Assembly: GCA_027012045.1 (NCBI GenBank)
Contig: JALUZI010000094.1
Coordinates: forward strand, 1-28,253
Direction of reading: 5' to 3'
DNA: 28,253 nucleotides
Origin: Desulfurococcales archaeon
GTDB lineage: Archaea > Thermoproteota > Thermoprotei_A > Sulfolobales > Acidilobaceae
The notes under the pieces were generated by a model. It saw only the letters and a program-made list of their open reading frames with translations, searched no databases and was not told the origin of the DNA. Of the stretch, positions 1 to 5,940 are shown piece by piece. The translations under genes were made by a program, and so were the position numbers. The stretch's first letter is position 1, and every line of letters begins with the position of its first letter.

Positions 1-345
1 GGTGAAAACGGGTTCCTCATCGTGGACACTCATAGTGTAGTGAAGACGATAGTAGGCTACTGGCCCGGTCTTCCAAAGCATGTAATAGACGTATTCAAAC
101 CCGATCTAATCGTCTTAATAGAAGCTGATCCCGATGTAATACACCAGAGACAGTTGAGAGACACTACAAGGAAGAGAAGCGACTTCGGGGGCCCTGAAGC
201 AATCAGAGAACTCAGAGACTTTGCCAGATACTCAGCGGTTGCGAGCGCAGTATTCTACGGGTCAGCCGTAGCCCTAGTTGAAAACCCAGAAGGCAATCCG
301 GGACAAGCGGCAAACAGGATAATAGAGCTATTGCTAAATATTTAG
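1..345 (+). CDS. adkA: Adenylate kinase, archaeal AdkA type (C-terminal part)
   Basis: The reading frame is open from the first base of the window and ends at TAG 343-345, so the N-terminal P-loop half lies outside. The visible part contains VDTHSVVKT, the stretch GYWPGLP, then a beta strand LIVLIEADPDVI followed by RQLRDTTRKR. This is the arginine-rich lid and C-terminal core typical of the archaeal trimeric adenylate kinases, which convert AMP and ATP to two ADP in the cytosol. The family is normally about 190-195 residues; about 114 are seen here. It is followed after 19 bases by the EMC3-like gene and then rpl34e, cmk and rpl14e, the standard archaeal order downstream of secY. That context supports the call strongly. 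Confidence 0.93.
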   Translation, partial: GENGFLIVDTHSVVKTIVGYWPGLPKHVIDVFKPDLIVLIEADPDVIHQRQLRDTTRKRSDFGGPEAIRELRDFARYSAVASAVFYGSAVALVENPEGNPGQAANRIIELLLNI

Positions 346-364
346 CATCCCAAGGTTCTCTGCC

Positions 365-796
365 ATGATCTCTCTCGTTGTTTTCCTAACCGCCATTGTT
401 TTCGCTTGGATAGCAGTGCTTTTCTCCAGGGTTTTCGTAAAAGAAGAAGATGTGAAAAGAGCGATTGAAATAGTCAACGAGTACAGGGAAGCTGTGAATG
501 AGGCTGCGTCGAGGCCGAGGCTAAAGAAGAAATTAAGAGCTATGTACCGTGACTATAAGCGTGCCAGGAACTTTCTATTGATGTCGAGCCTTAAGAAGAT
601 GATCCTATTAATAATAGCTTACTCCGTTTCATCTATAATTATTATAATAACCGTTGGAACCACCGTTGCGAGCCCAGTAGTTGTACCGGGAGCTACTATA
701 GTAAGCAACGGAATGTACTATGTTCCGAGTGTGTTTGTTCATTTCTTGGGATACATCTATGCGCTTGTACTGTTCAGGAAAGACCTAATAATTTAA
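365..796 (+). CDS. EMC3/TMCO1-family (DUF106) membrane protein, Oxa1/YidC-like insertase
   Basis: The 143-residue protein has a first membrane segment at about residues 2-20, a charged, probably coiled-coil stretch at 26-72 rich in Lys, Arg and Glu, and two more hydrophobic segments at about 78-101 and 121-138. This layout, together with its place between adkA and rpl34e, matches the archaeal DUF106/EMC3 family (Oxa1/YidC/Get1 superfamily), members of which act as membrane-protein insertases with the ribosome and Sec machinery. The cytosolic coiled coil is the expected ribosome-facing part. It is somewhat short for the family. The start is ATG 365, with no strong Shine-Dalgarno site. The family call is firm; the insertase function is inferred from the family. 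Confidence 0.82.
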   Translation: MISLVVFLTAIVFAWIAVLFSRVFVKEEDVKRAIEIVNEYREAVNEAASRPRLKKKLRAMYRDYKRARNFLLMSSLKKMILLIIAYSVSSIIIIITVGTTVASPVVVPGATIVSNGMYYVPSVFVHFLGYIYALVLFRKDLII

Positions 797-800
797 ATAA
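792..800 (+). promoter_or_regulatory. Putative TATA box for rpl34e-cmk-rpl14e
   Basis: TTTAAATAA overlaps the stop codon of the preceding gene and lies about 65 bases before the L34e ATG, which would place transcription start near 822-828. A strong Shine-Dalgarno site, GGGGTGA at 848-854, sits 6 bases before ATG 861. Read by eye only; the genes may equally be transcribed through from secY/adkA. Confidence 0.35.
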
Positions 801-860
801 AGACCCCTAGGCCCTATTATGTCAAACCAGGTATAACCGGTTAGGTAGGGGTGAAAACCC

Positions 861-1142
861 ATGCCTAGACCGGCACAGAGAACGGGTAGCTTTAGGAAAA
901 TAAAGACAAGAACACCTGGAGGAAGGACTGTAGTACACTACGAGAAGAGGAAACCGGGGATCGCGCGTTGTGCTATTTGCGGTAGACCCCTAAGGGGTGT
1001 TCCAAGGCTTAGGGTTCCAGTTTTAAGGAGGCTGTCTAAAACAAAGAAAAGGCCGGAGAGACCTTACGGTGGTTACATTTGCCACGAATGCCTAGCGAAC
1101 TTATTGAGGATGAAAATAAGGGAAGAAGCCGGAATCCAGTAA
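861..1142 (+). CDS. rpl34e: 50S ribosomal protein L34e
   Basis: This is a basic 93-residue protein starting RPAQRTGSFRKIKTRTPGG, with two CxxC pairs (Cys37/Cys40 in CAICG and Cys74/Cys77 in CHEC) that form the zinc site of L34e. Length and motifs match archaeal L34e, an r-protein shared by archaea and eukaryotes. The ATG at 861 is preceded by a good Shine-Dalgarno site, GGGGTGA. The 3' end overlaps the start of cmk by more than 50 bases, implying coupled translation. It sits in the conserved archaeal block DUF106-rpl34e-cmk-rpl14e-cbf5. Confidence 0.95.
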   Translation: MPRPAQRTGSFRKIKTRTPGGRTVVHYEKRKPGIARCAICGRPLRGVPRLRVPVLRRLSKTKKRPERPYGGYICHECLANLLRMKIREEAGIQ

Positions 1143-1693
1143 TTGTTATAAGCGGGCCTCCTGGAAGCGGGAAAACAACCTATGCTAAAAGATTATCAGT
1201 CGATTTCTCCCTCCCCTATCACTCGGCCGGAAAGATTTTTAGGGAAATAGCTAGGTCGAAGGGAGTGAGTCTGATCGAGCTCAGCCAGTTAGCCGAGAAA
1301 AATTCCTCAATAGACATTCTCATAGACAGGACAACCCTCGAAAGAGCATTGAGCGGTGGAGGGGTAATAGAGGGGCATTTATCTGCTTTCGTACTGGCTG
1401 ATGTAGCTGACCTGTCTATCTATATCAACGCGCCTCTAGACACTAGGGTTAGGAGGATTGTAGAACGGGAGTCAAGGAGCTTGCTTGACGTGGCACGCGA
1501 GACTATAGCCAGGGAGGAGAGCCAGTATCTTAGGTTCCTGTCTCTTTACGGAGTGGATATAAACATATACAGTAGGTTTGACCTCGTTATTAACACGGGT
1601 AAACTTGGAATAAATACTGTTTACTCGCTAATCAAGGAAGCTACACTGGAAGTGCTTGGAAAATTTAAATTGGGAGAACCTGGAAACCCATAA
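1088..1693 (+). CDS. cmk: Cytidylate kinase
   Basis: A P-loop GPPGSGKTT occurs early, followed by AGKIFREIA, a lid region with RRIVERESRS and the tail DLVINTGKLGINTVYS, as in archaeal (d)CMP kinases that phosphorylate CMP and dCMP. The frame also offers TTG 1079. ATG 1088 is preferred, giving 201 residues. Family members usually begin only two or three residues before the first strand VIVISGPPG, yet no ATG, GTG or TTG exists nearer to it; the only codon at the end of L34e is ATT 1142. The N-terminus is therefore either about 18 residues longer than usual or starts at a non-standard codon. The gene overlaps rpl34e by 55 bases and is followed by rpl14e. Confidence 0.88.
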   Translation: MPSELIEDENKGRSRNPVIVISGPPGSGKTTYAKRLSVDFSLPYHSAGKIFREIARSKGVSLIELSQLAEKNSSIDILIDRTTLERALSGGGVIEGHLSAFVLADVADLSIYINAPLDTRVRRIVERESRSLLDVARETIAREESQYLRFLSLYGVDINIYSRFDLVINTGKLGINTVYSLIKEATLEVLGKFKLGEPGNP

Positions 1694-1718
1694 GGCCGGA
1701 TATAAGTGGGTGATGGTC

Positions 1719-2009
1719 ATGGCGGCCATTGAAGTTGGGAGAATATGTATTAAGGTAAGAGGCAGAGAAGCCGGTAGGAAATGCGTTATTGTAGACATAA
1801 TAGATGAGAACTTTGTATTAGTAACAGGCCCGAAGGGGCTTACCGGTGTTAAGAGAAGGAAAGCTAACGTGGATCACATAGAACCGACGGATAAGAAGGT
1901 GGAAATAGAGAAGGGTAGCAGTGACGATGAAGTTCTGAAAGCACTGGAAGAAGCAGGGTTAACCGAGTACATGAAACAGCCGGTGAAACCCGAAATTAAA
2001 ATAGTTTAA
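1719..2009 (+). CDS. rpl14e: 50S ribosomal protein L14e
   Basis: This is a 96-residue protein beginning AAIEVGRICIKVRGREAG and continuing with a KOW/SH3-like barrel (CVIVDIIDENFVLVTGP, then GVKRRKANVDHIEP), as in archaeal and eukaryotic L14e. The frame extends upstream to 1656 within cmk, but ATG 1719 has GGTGAT at 1709-1714 just upstream and matches the usual family start, so the shorter version is chosen. It lies 25 bases after cmk. The order cmk-rpl14e-cbf5 is conserved in archaea. Confidence 0.93.
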   Translation: MAAIEVGRICIKVRGREAGRKCVIVDIIDENFVLVTGPKGLTGVKRRKANVDHIEPTDKKVEIEKGSSDDEVLKALEEAGLTEYMKQPVKPEIKIV

Positions 2010-2027
2010 GGGCAATACCCACTTTAA

Positions 2028-2056
2028 AACAATAGAATCCTGTACGATTCTTTGTT
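2028..2056 (+). other. Stem-loop in the rpl14e-cbf5 spacer
   Basis: AGAATC (2034-2039) pairs with GATTCT (2046-2051) around the six-base loop CTGTAC. The stem continues with AACAA (2028-2032) against TTGTT (2052-2056) if T2033 bulges, giving about 11 base pairs. An alternative outer pairing joins GGGCAA (2010-2015) to TTGCCC (2055-2060). It could end rpl14e transcription, be part of an RNA leader, or be a small RNA. No box ACA, C/D box or kink-turn was found in it. Confidence 0.45.
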
Positions 2057-2067
2057 GCCCCTACGCT

Positions 2068-2076
2068 AATTTTATC
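2068..2076 (+). promoter_or_regulatory. Putative TATA box for cbf5
   Basis: The AT-rich element AATTTTATC would place a transcription start near 2095-2102, just before the cbf5 start region. An AGGTGG Shine-Dalgarno-like stretch is at 2111-2116. This suggests cbf5 can be transcribed separately from the ribosomal protein genes. Seen by eye only. Confidence 0.35.
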
Positions 2077-2112
2077 ATCCACCAGCTACTATACTAGAAA
2101 ACGTGCTAGAAG

Positions 2113-3192
2113 GTGGATTATAGGTTGAGAGGACCTGGATGGGAATTTATCAAGGAAATATCGGAGTTCTGCGGGGATAAACGGGAGTGGATTATTGTAA
2201 GGGACGAAGAAACAGACTACTCTTATGGCAAGATACCTAGTGAGAGAAGCCTGGAGGAACTGCTTGATCTAGGAGTGATTAACCTCGATAAGCCTCCCGG
2301 CCCTACTAGTCACGAAGTAGTGGCTTGGATAAAAAGAATGTTCGGGTTAAAGAAGGCCGGTCACGGGGGTACCCTTGAGGGGTTTGCCTGAGGGCGGCTC
2401 CGGGGAAACCCTAAGGTGACCGGTGTTCTACCAGTAGCTCTATCCAGCGCTACTAAGGTACTAGGAAATATTATCCACTCGTCTAAGACGTATGTATGTG
2501 TAATGCAGTTACATTCACCTGTACCAGAGGAGGATCTGCGTCGCGTGCTAAACATGCTTCAAGGAGAAATCTATCAGAGGCCTCCCCTAAGGAGCTCTGT
2601 CAAGCGGGCCGTCCGGGTTAAGAAGGTTAACAAGATAGAACTACTCGAGTATACTGGGAAGTATGCGTTACTGATCATAGATAGTGAAGCTGGTACTTAC
2701 ATGAGGAAAATATGCCACGACGCCGGCTTGCTCCTGGGTGTAGGGGCTCATATGAGGGAGCTCAGGAGAATAAGAACAGGGCCTTTCACGGAGGACAAGA
2801 AACTCTTCCGTTTGCAGGAAATCTCTGAAGCCCTTTACCAGCTTAGAGAAGAAGGGTCTGACGAGTTGTTGCGTAACATTATCCTGCCTGTAGAAGTGTC
2901 TGTCTGCCACATACCGAAGATCCTAGTGAGGGATTCTGCTGTAGACAGTATAGCTCATGGAGCGGATCTGGCTGTTCCGGGAATTGCTGCATACCAACCC
3001 TTCAGGAAAGGGGATACTGTAGCTTTACTGACTCTTAAAGGAGAGCTTGTAGGCCTTGGCAATGCTTTGGTGGATTCTGATAAGCTTGGAAGTATGGAGA
3101 AAGGGTTGGTAGTAAAGTCTAGGAGAGTTGTGATGAAGCCTGGTGTGTACCCTAGTGTGTGGAAGAAGAGGGAACCTGGCTCGAATAATTAA
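2113..3192 (+). CDS. cbf5: Cbf5/TruB rRNA pseudouridine synthase, interrupted by an archaeal intron (join 2113..2377, 2408..3192)
   Basis: Cbf5 is the catalytic subunit of H/ACA RNPs and also makes tRNA pseudouridine 55 in archaea. Exon 1 carries the TruB start (INLDKPPGPTSHEVVAWI) and ends inside the catalytic motif KAGHGGTL. Without splicing the frame hits TGA at 2389-2391. Removing 30 nt rejoins G with AC, giving the conserved GGTLDPKVTGVLPVAL; the catalytic Asp becomes residue 89 and its codon is the one that is split. Exon 2 supplies the rest of the catalytic domain (QRPPLRSSVKR, the motif AGTYMRKICHDAG and LLGVGAHMRELRRIRTGPF) and a PUA RNA-binding domain at about residues 257-336. The spliced product has 349 residues, normal for the family. 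The start is GTG 2113 or possibly TTG 2125, which has AGGTGGAT upstream. Splice sites are predicted, not tested. Confidence 0.93.
2378..2407 (+). other. 30-nt archaeal pre-mRNA intron in cbf5 with relaxed bulge-helix-bulge
   Basis: The intron is bounded as CTTG|AGGG...GGAA|ACCC; a boundary shifted by one base (2379-2408) gives the same mRNA. Outer exon pairing is strong: CCGGTCAC (2357-2364) with GTGACCGG (2416-2423), then GGGGT (2366-2370) with ACCCT (2408-2412). A central helix CCCT (2372-2375) with GGGG (2402-2405) lies between the two cut-site loops (TGA at 2376-2378; AA|A at 2406-2408). Inside, GGGG (2379-2382) pairs with CTCC (2398-2401) and GCC (2386-2388) with GGC (2393-2395) around a TGAG loop. 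This is the kind of substrate cut by the tRNA splicing endonuclease, and cbf5 introns are known in other Crenarchaeota. The length is divisible by three but includes an in-frame TGA. Confidence 0.9.
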
Positions 3193-3230
3193 TATTTCCT
3201 GTTCAACTAGAAGGGTTTAATGATAGGAGT

Positions 3231-3317
3231 GCCGGGGTGCCCGAGCGGCCCAAGGGGCTGGCCTGGAGAGCCAGTGGGCGCATGCCCGCGCGGGTTCAAA
3301 TCCCGCCCCCGGCGCCA
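3231..3317 (+). tRNA. tRNA-Ser(GGA)
   Basis: The acceptor stem GCCGGGG (3231-3237) pairs with CCCCGGC (3307-3313), followed by discriminator G and an encoded CCA (3315-3317). The anticodon arm CTGGC-CTGGAGA-GCCAG gives anticodon GGA, reading serine UCC/UCU. A long variable arm (TGGGC-GCAT-GCCC) marks a class II tRNA, as expected for Ser. The T arm is GCGGG-TTCAAAT-CCCGC. No intron is apparent. It lies 38 bases after cbf5 and ends 10 bases from the 3' end of the opposing PsiE-like gene; TTTAA at 3216-3220 may belong to its promoter. Confidence 0.97.
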
Positions 3318-3327
3318 ATACGCTTCT

Positions 3328-3777
3328 TCAACTATTTATAGGTGACCCTTCTATCTTCACTCGGAACCACTGTATAGACAGCCAAGAAGCCACGAGTACC
3401 AGTATAATTACTCCGTAGACCAGTATTCTCTCATTGGAGGGGTTCCTTATCTCTATTGCTATGAGCTCTCTTAGAACAGCCAGTAACGCTACTTCTATAA
3501 CGATGGATATTGGCAGTGTTCTCTTGATCACTGCAACAACAAGTGTTCTCAATAGGTCAACTGCTAGTATGGACAAGAGTATGACATCTAGGATTTCCAG
3601 GAAAACCTGTTTGTCGAAACCGTCATAGTTGAAAAACTCGTATAGATAACCGGTAACTTTGATGCTGGCTATCAAGAGTGTTAGGACTAGTAGTGATATA
3701 ATGATTATTTCTATAGATGCCACTATCCCCCTCAGGAATTTATCTAGGAATGACTTACTGCTGTCAGCTTTACTCAT
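3328..3777 (-). CDS. PsiE-like four-helix membrane protein
   Basis: This 149-residue protein has four hydrophobic segments (about residues 20-45, 60-81, 90-107 and 117-138) with short charged loops. The middle part, LLSILAVDLLRTLVVAVIKR followed by ISIVIEVALLAVLRELI, matches the pattern of the phosphate-starvation-inducible PsiE family (PF06146), whose biochemical role is unknown. It begins at ATG 3777, overlapping the end of gltX by 8 bases, so it is the last gene of the long minus-strand run and probably translated by coupling with gltX. Family assignment is by motif memory, not by search. Confidence 0.7.
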   Translation of the reverse strand: MSKADSSKSFLDKFLRGIVASIEIIIISLLVLTLLIASIKVTGYLYEFFNYDGFDKQVFLEILDVILLSILAVDLLRTLVVAVIKRTLPISIVIEVALLAVLRELIAIEIRNPSNERILVYGVIILVLVASWLSIQWFRVKIEGSPINS

Positions 3778-5488
3778 GCGCGAAAATCACCTTTACTTCG
3801 TCGTTATCCTTACTGTCAATTCTCACGAACCCGTATCTAATAAACTGGAGTTTATCGTCTACTCTATAGTTGGTTATACCTAGCTCAGCGTATCCACGGT
3901 CTGACTCCAGCTCCAAACCTTCCGGCTTGTATACAGTTACAGGGATAGAGTTGTTACAGGGAACCCATTGGATTATAGGTATCTTCTTTTCCTTGACCTC
4001 TGTCAAACTGGACCCTAAGTAGTGTAGTTTTCCTTCTTTTATAACGAAATTGCCCAGGCCGAGGAGCCTGACTGTCCCATGTTTTATGTCAGGTTTGTTT
4101 AGACAGATAGTGTCACCTGGGCTTACAATGTAGCGCCTGTAGTCTTCTATAGACGGGTGGACGGGGACTTTTGCCTCCAGTTTATTGGGGGCTTCCAGGG
4201 TTAGACGGGCTGGATCGCTAACGAACATTATTCTATGGGCTTTCTCATCCAAAATCTTCCTGTTGATAGCTGCTAGGTTCGTGTATGTTATCCTGGTATC
4301 TGTACCTTTTATGCCTACTTCGAGGATGAGCTGTTTTATTGCTTCGGCCAGTATACCCCTCCTCCTCAACCCCCTTATGGTGCCGAATCTAGGGTCGTCG
4401 TATCCCCAGTATTTGTCTGGTTCCTTCGAGATTAGTTCCCTTATTTTTGACTTGCTCATTATGAATCCTTCGAAATGTATTCTTCCAAAATGTATGGCTG
4501 TAGGGTACTTCCATCCCATATGTTTGAATAGGAACATTTGCTTGGTAGCGTTTTGCATGTGTTCTTTGCCTCTGAGTATATGGGTTACACCCATTAAGTG
4601 GTCATCAACTGAGACAGCGAAGTTGTAGGTGGGCCAGGCCACGTATTTGTCTCCGACTAATGGGTGTGGATATTTGCTGGTGTCTATTATTCTGAATGCG
4701 ACCCAGTCTCTCACACTTATGTCAGGATGGTTCAGGTCGGTCTTTACTCTGAGAACGGCTTCTCCCTCGGAATAGTATCCCTCGATCATTTTCTCGAATT
4801 GCTCAACTTGCCATTCGACGGGGTTGCTCCTAGTGGGACAGCCTTTGCCTTCTTTTATGAGTCTCTTGGATTCCTCTATGTCGCAGGTATCTACATAGGC
4901 TCCATTTCTCCTTATTAGCTCGAAAGCTGTTTCATAGAAAATGTTCATTCTAAGTGATTGTATGTATTCCTCGTCCCATCTCAGGCCAAGCCATTTCAAG
5001 TCTTCTTTTATCAGGTTATAAACTTCTTTTATGGGAGTCTTCGTCCTCGGATCGGTGTCTTCGAATCTTAATATGAATTTCCCCTTATACTTCCTAGCAT
5101 ACTCGTGGCTTAGAATAGCCGGTCTAGCGTTCCCTAGGTGGATGACGAAATCGGGGTTGGGGGCGAACCTCGTCACTACACGTCCTTCTATGGCGTTCGG
5201 TAGGTCGGGAAGCAGCTCCTTTTCCTTTCTTACCGGCTCCTTTATCAAGTTCTTGTACGTCTCGAAAGCCTCTTTTTGCTGGGAAAGGCTCATACTGTTG
5301 ACTTTCTCGACTATTGAGTTGACTAACTCTACGATCTCCCTGGCCCTACTCCTTAGCTCGGGTTTCTCTTTGAATACTTTGGAGATAACGCTTTTCGGGA
5401 CGGCTCTACCATTATAGTCAAGAGCGTTTTTTAGAGCATATGCCCAGATTATTTTCTCAACCTCGCTCATACCATTCGATGCTTCCAC
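3770..5488 (-). CDS. gltX: Glutamyl-tRNA synthetase, archaeal class Ib
   Basis: This 572-residue enzyme charges tRNA with glutamate. An archaeal N-terminal helical extension (about 1-100) precedes the Rossmann fold. The HIGH motif appears as RFAPNPDFVIHLGN (HLGN at 117-120) and KMSKS as MSKSK (344-348). RFEDTDPR at 141-148 binds the amino acid and ATP, and YVAWPTYNFAVSVDDHLMG is the usual tRNA-acceptor-site stretch. The C-terminal half is the beta-barrel anticodon domain of the archaeal/eukaryotic type rather than a bacterial helical one. The start is GTG 5488 with GGTGG six bases upstream; ATG 5470 (7th codon) is an alternative. It overlaps the DUF2118 gene by 32 bases and psiE by 8. As archaea often lack GlnRS it may be non-discriminating, which the sequence does not show. 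Confidence 0.95.
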   Translation of the reverse strand: MEASNGMSEVEKIIWAYALKNALDYNGRAVPKSVISKVFKEKPELRSRAREIVELVNSIVEKVNSMSLSQQKEAFETYKNLIKEPVRKEKELLPDLPNAIEGRVVTRFAPNPDFVIHLGNARPAILSHEYARKYKGKFILRFEDTDPRTKTPIKEVYNLIKEDLKWLGLRWDEEYIQSLRMNIFYETAFELIRRNGAYVDTCDIEESKRLIKEGKGCPTRSNPVEWQVEQFEKMIEGYYSEGEAVLRVKTDLNHPDISVRDWVAFRIIDTSKYPHPLVGDKYVAWPTYNFAVSVDDHLMGVTHILRGKEHMQNATKQMFLFKHMGWKYPTAIHFGRIHFEGFIMSKSKIRELISKEPDKYWGYDDPRFGTIRGLRRRGILAEAIKQLILEVGIKGTDTRITYTNLAAINRKILDEKAHRIMFVSDPARLTLEAPNKLEAKVPVHPSIEDYRRYIVSPGDTICLNKPDIKHGTVRLLGLGNFVIKEGKLHYLGSSLTEVKEKKIPIIQWVPCNNSIPVTVYKPEGLELESDRGYAELGITNYRVDDKLQFIRYGFVRIDSKDNDEVKVIFAHE

Positions 5489-5939
5489 TGTCAGCCACCG
5501 CCACTACATACGTCTCTGGATTAGAAAAGCTATGCACTCCTATAAAGACGATGACCCCGTTGAAAATGGATTTCACCGTTCTAGACTCGGATTTACCTGT
5601 TATAGTGTGTGCTATAACATCGTTCACAGAGACTTCGTCTCCTTCCCGCTTGGTAAAAATTATCTGAGAAGCTTTTACCTCGACGATTTTCACTGGTGTT
5701 CCAGCCTTTATTTTCAATAGTTTCTTTCTCCAAGGAATTTCTATACAGTAGTCCTGCTTCACTAGTGAACGAGTCCGGTCTATTATGTTGTCAAGTGCTT
5801 CTTCTATTATAGTGTAGCCATACGACGAGTTTTCCAGGGGAGTATCGGTTATCCTGTATCGACCGTTTGTTATGGTACAGTAGGGTGAGTTCCGGGAGTT
5901 TCTCGTGAACAGCGCTGGGAATTTATATGTTTCTTCCAA
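5457..5939 (-). CDS. DUF2118 family protein with biotinyl/lipoyl-like domain
   Basis: The roughly 160-residue protein begins EETYKFPALFTRN and ends with a barrel-sandwich-like pattern: IKAGTPVKIVEV, DEVSVNDVIAHTITGKSESRTVKSIFNGVIVFIG, VVAVAD. This resembles the archaeal DUF2118 family (PF09891), found beside gltX and isoprenoid genes in Crenarchaeota. The usual biotin or lipoyl lysine motif (MKM or DKA) is not present, so post-translational modification is not implied. The start chosen is TTG 5939, one base after the geranylgeranyl diphosphate synthase stop and 9 bases downstream of GAGAGGG; TTG 5957 in the same frame is the alternative. The function is unknown. Confidence 0.72.
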   Translation of the reverse strand: MEETYKFPALFTRNSRNSPYCTITNGRYRITDTPLENSSYGYTIIEEALDNIIDRTRSLVKQDYCIEIPWRKKLLKIKAGTPVKIVEVKASQIIFTKREGDEVSVNDVIAHTITGKSESRTVKSIFNGVIVFIGVHSFSNPETYVVAVADSGSIEWYERG

Positions 5940-5940
5940 A

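Noticed and set aside
2010..2062. H/ACA guide RNA upstream of cbf5
   Set aside because: A hairpin is present, but no ACA box, no kink-turn and no clear guide pocket are visible.
2361..2555. Minus-strand reading frame across the intron
   Set aside because: It is composed of antisense codons of cbf5, has no ribosome site or family resemblance, and the GC-rich repeats are explained by the intron stem.
2113..3192. cbf5 as a pseudogene or sequencing frameshift
   Set aside because: Excision of exactly 30 nt restores the conserved catalytic motif, and flanking stems form a splicing structure; the rest of both exons is intact.
3231..3317. Possible intron in the tRNA gene
   Set aside because: All arms close without inserted bases; the extra stem is the normal long variable arm of serine tRNA.
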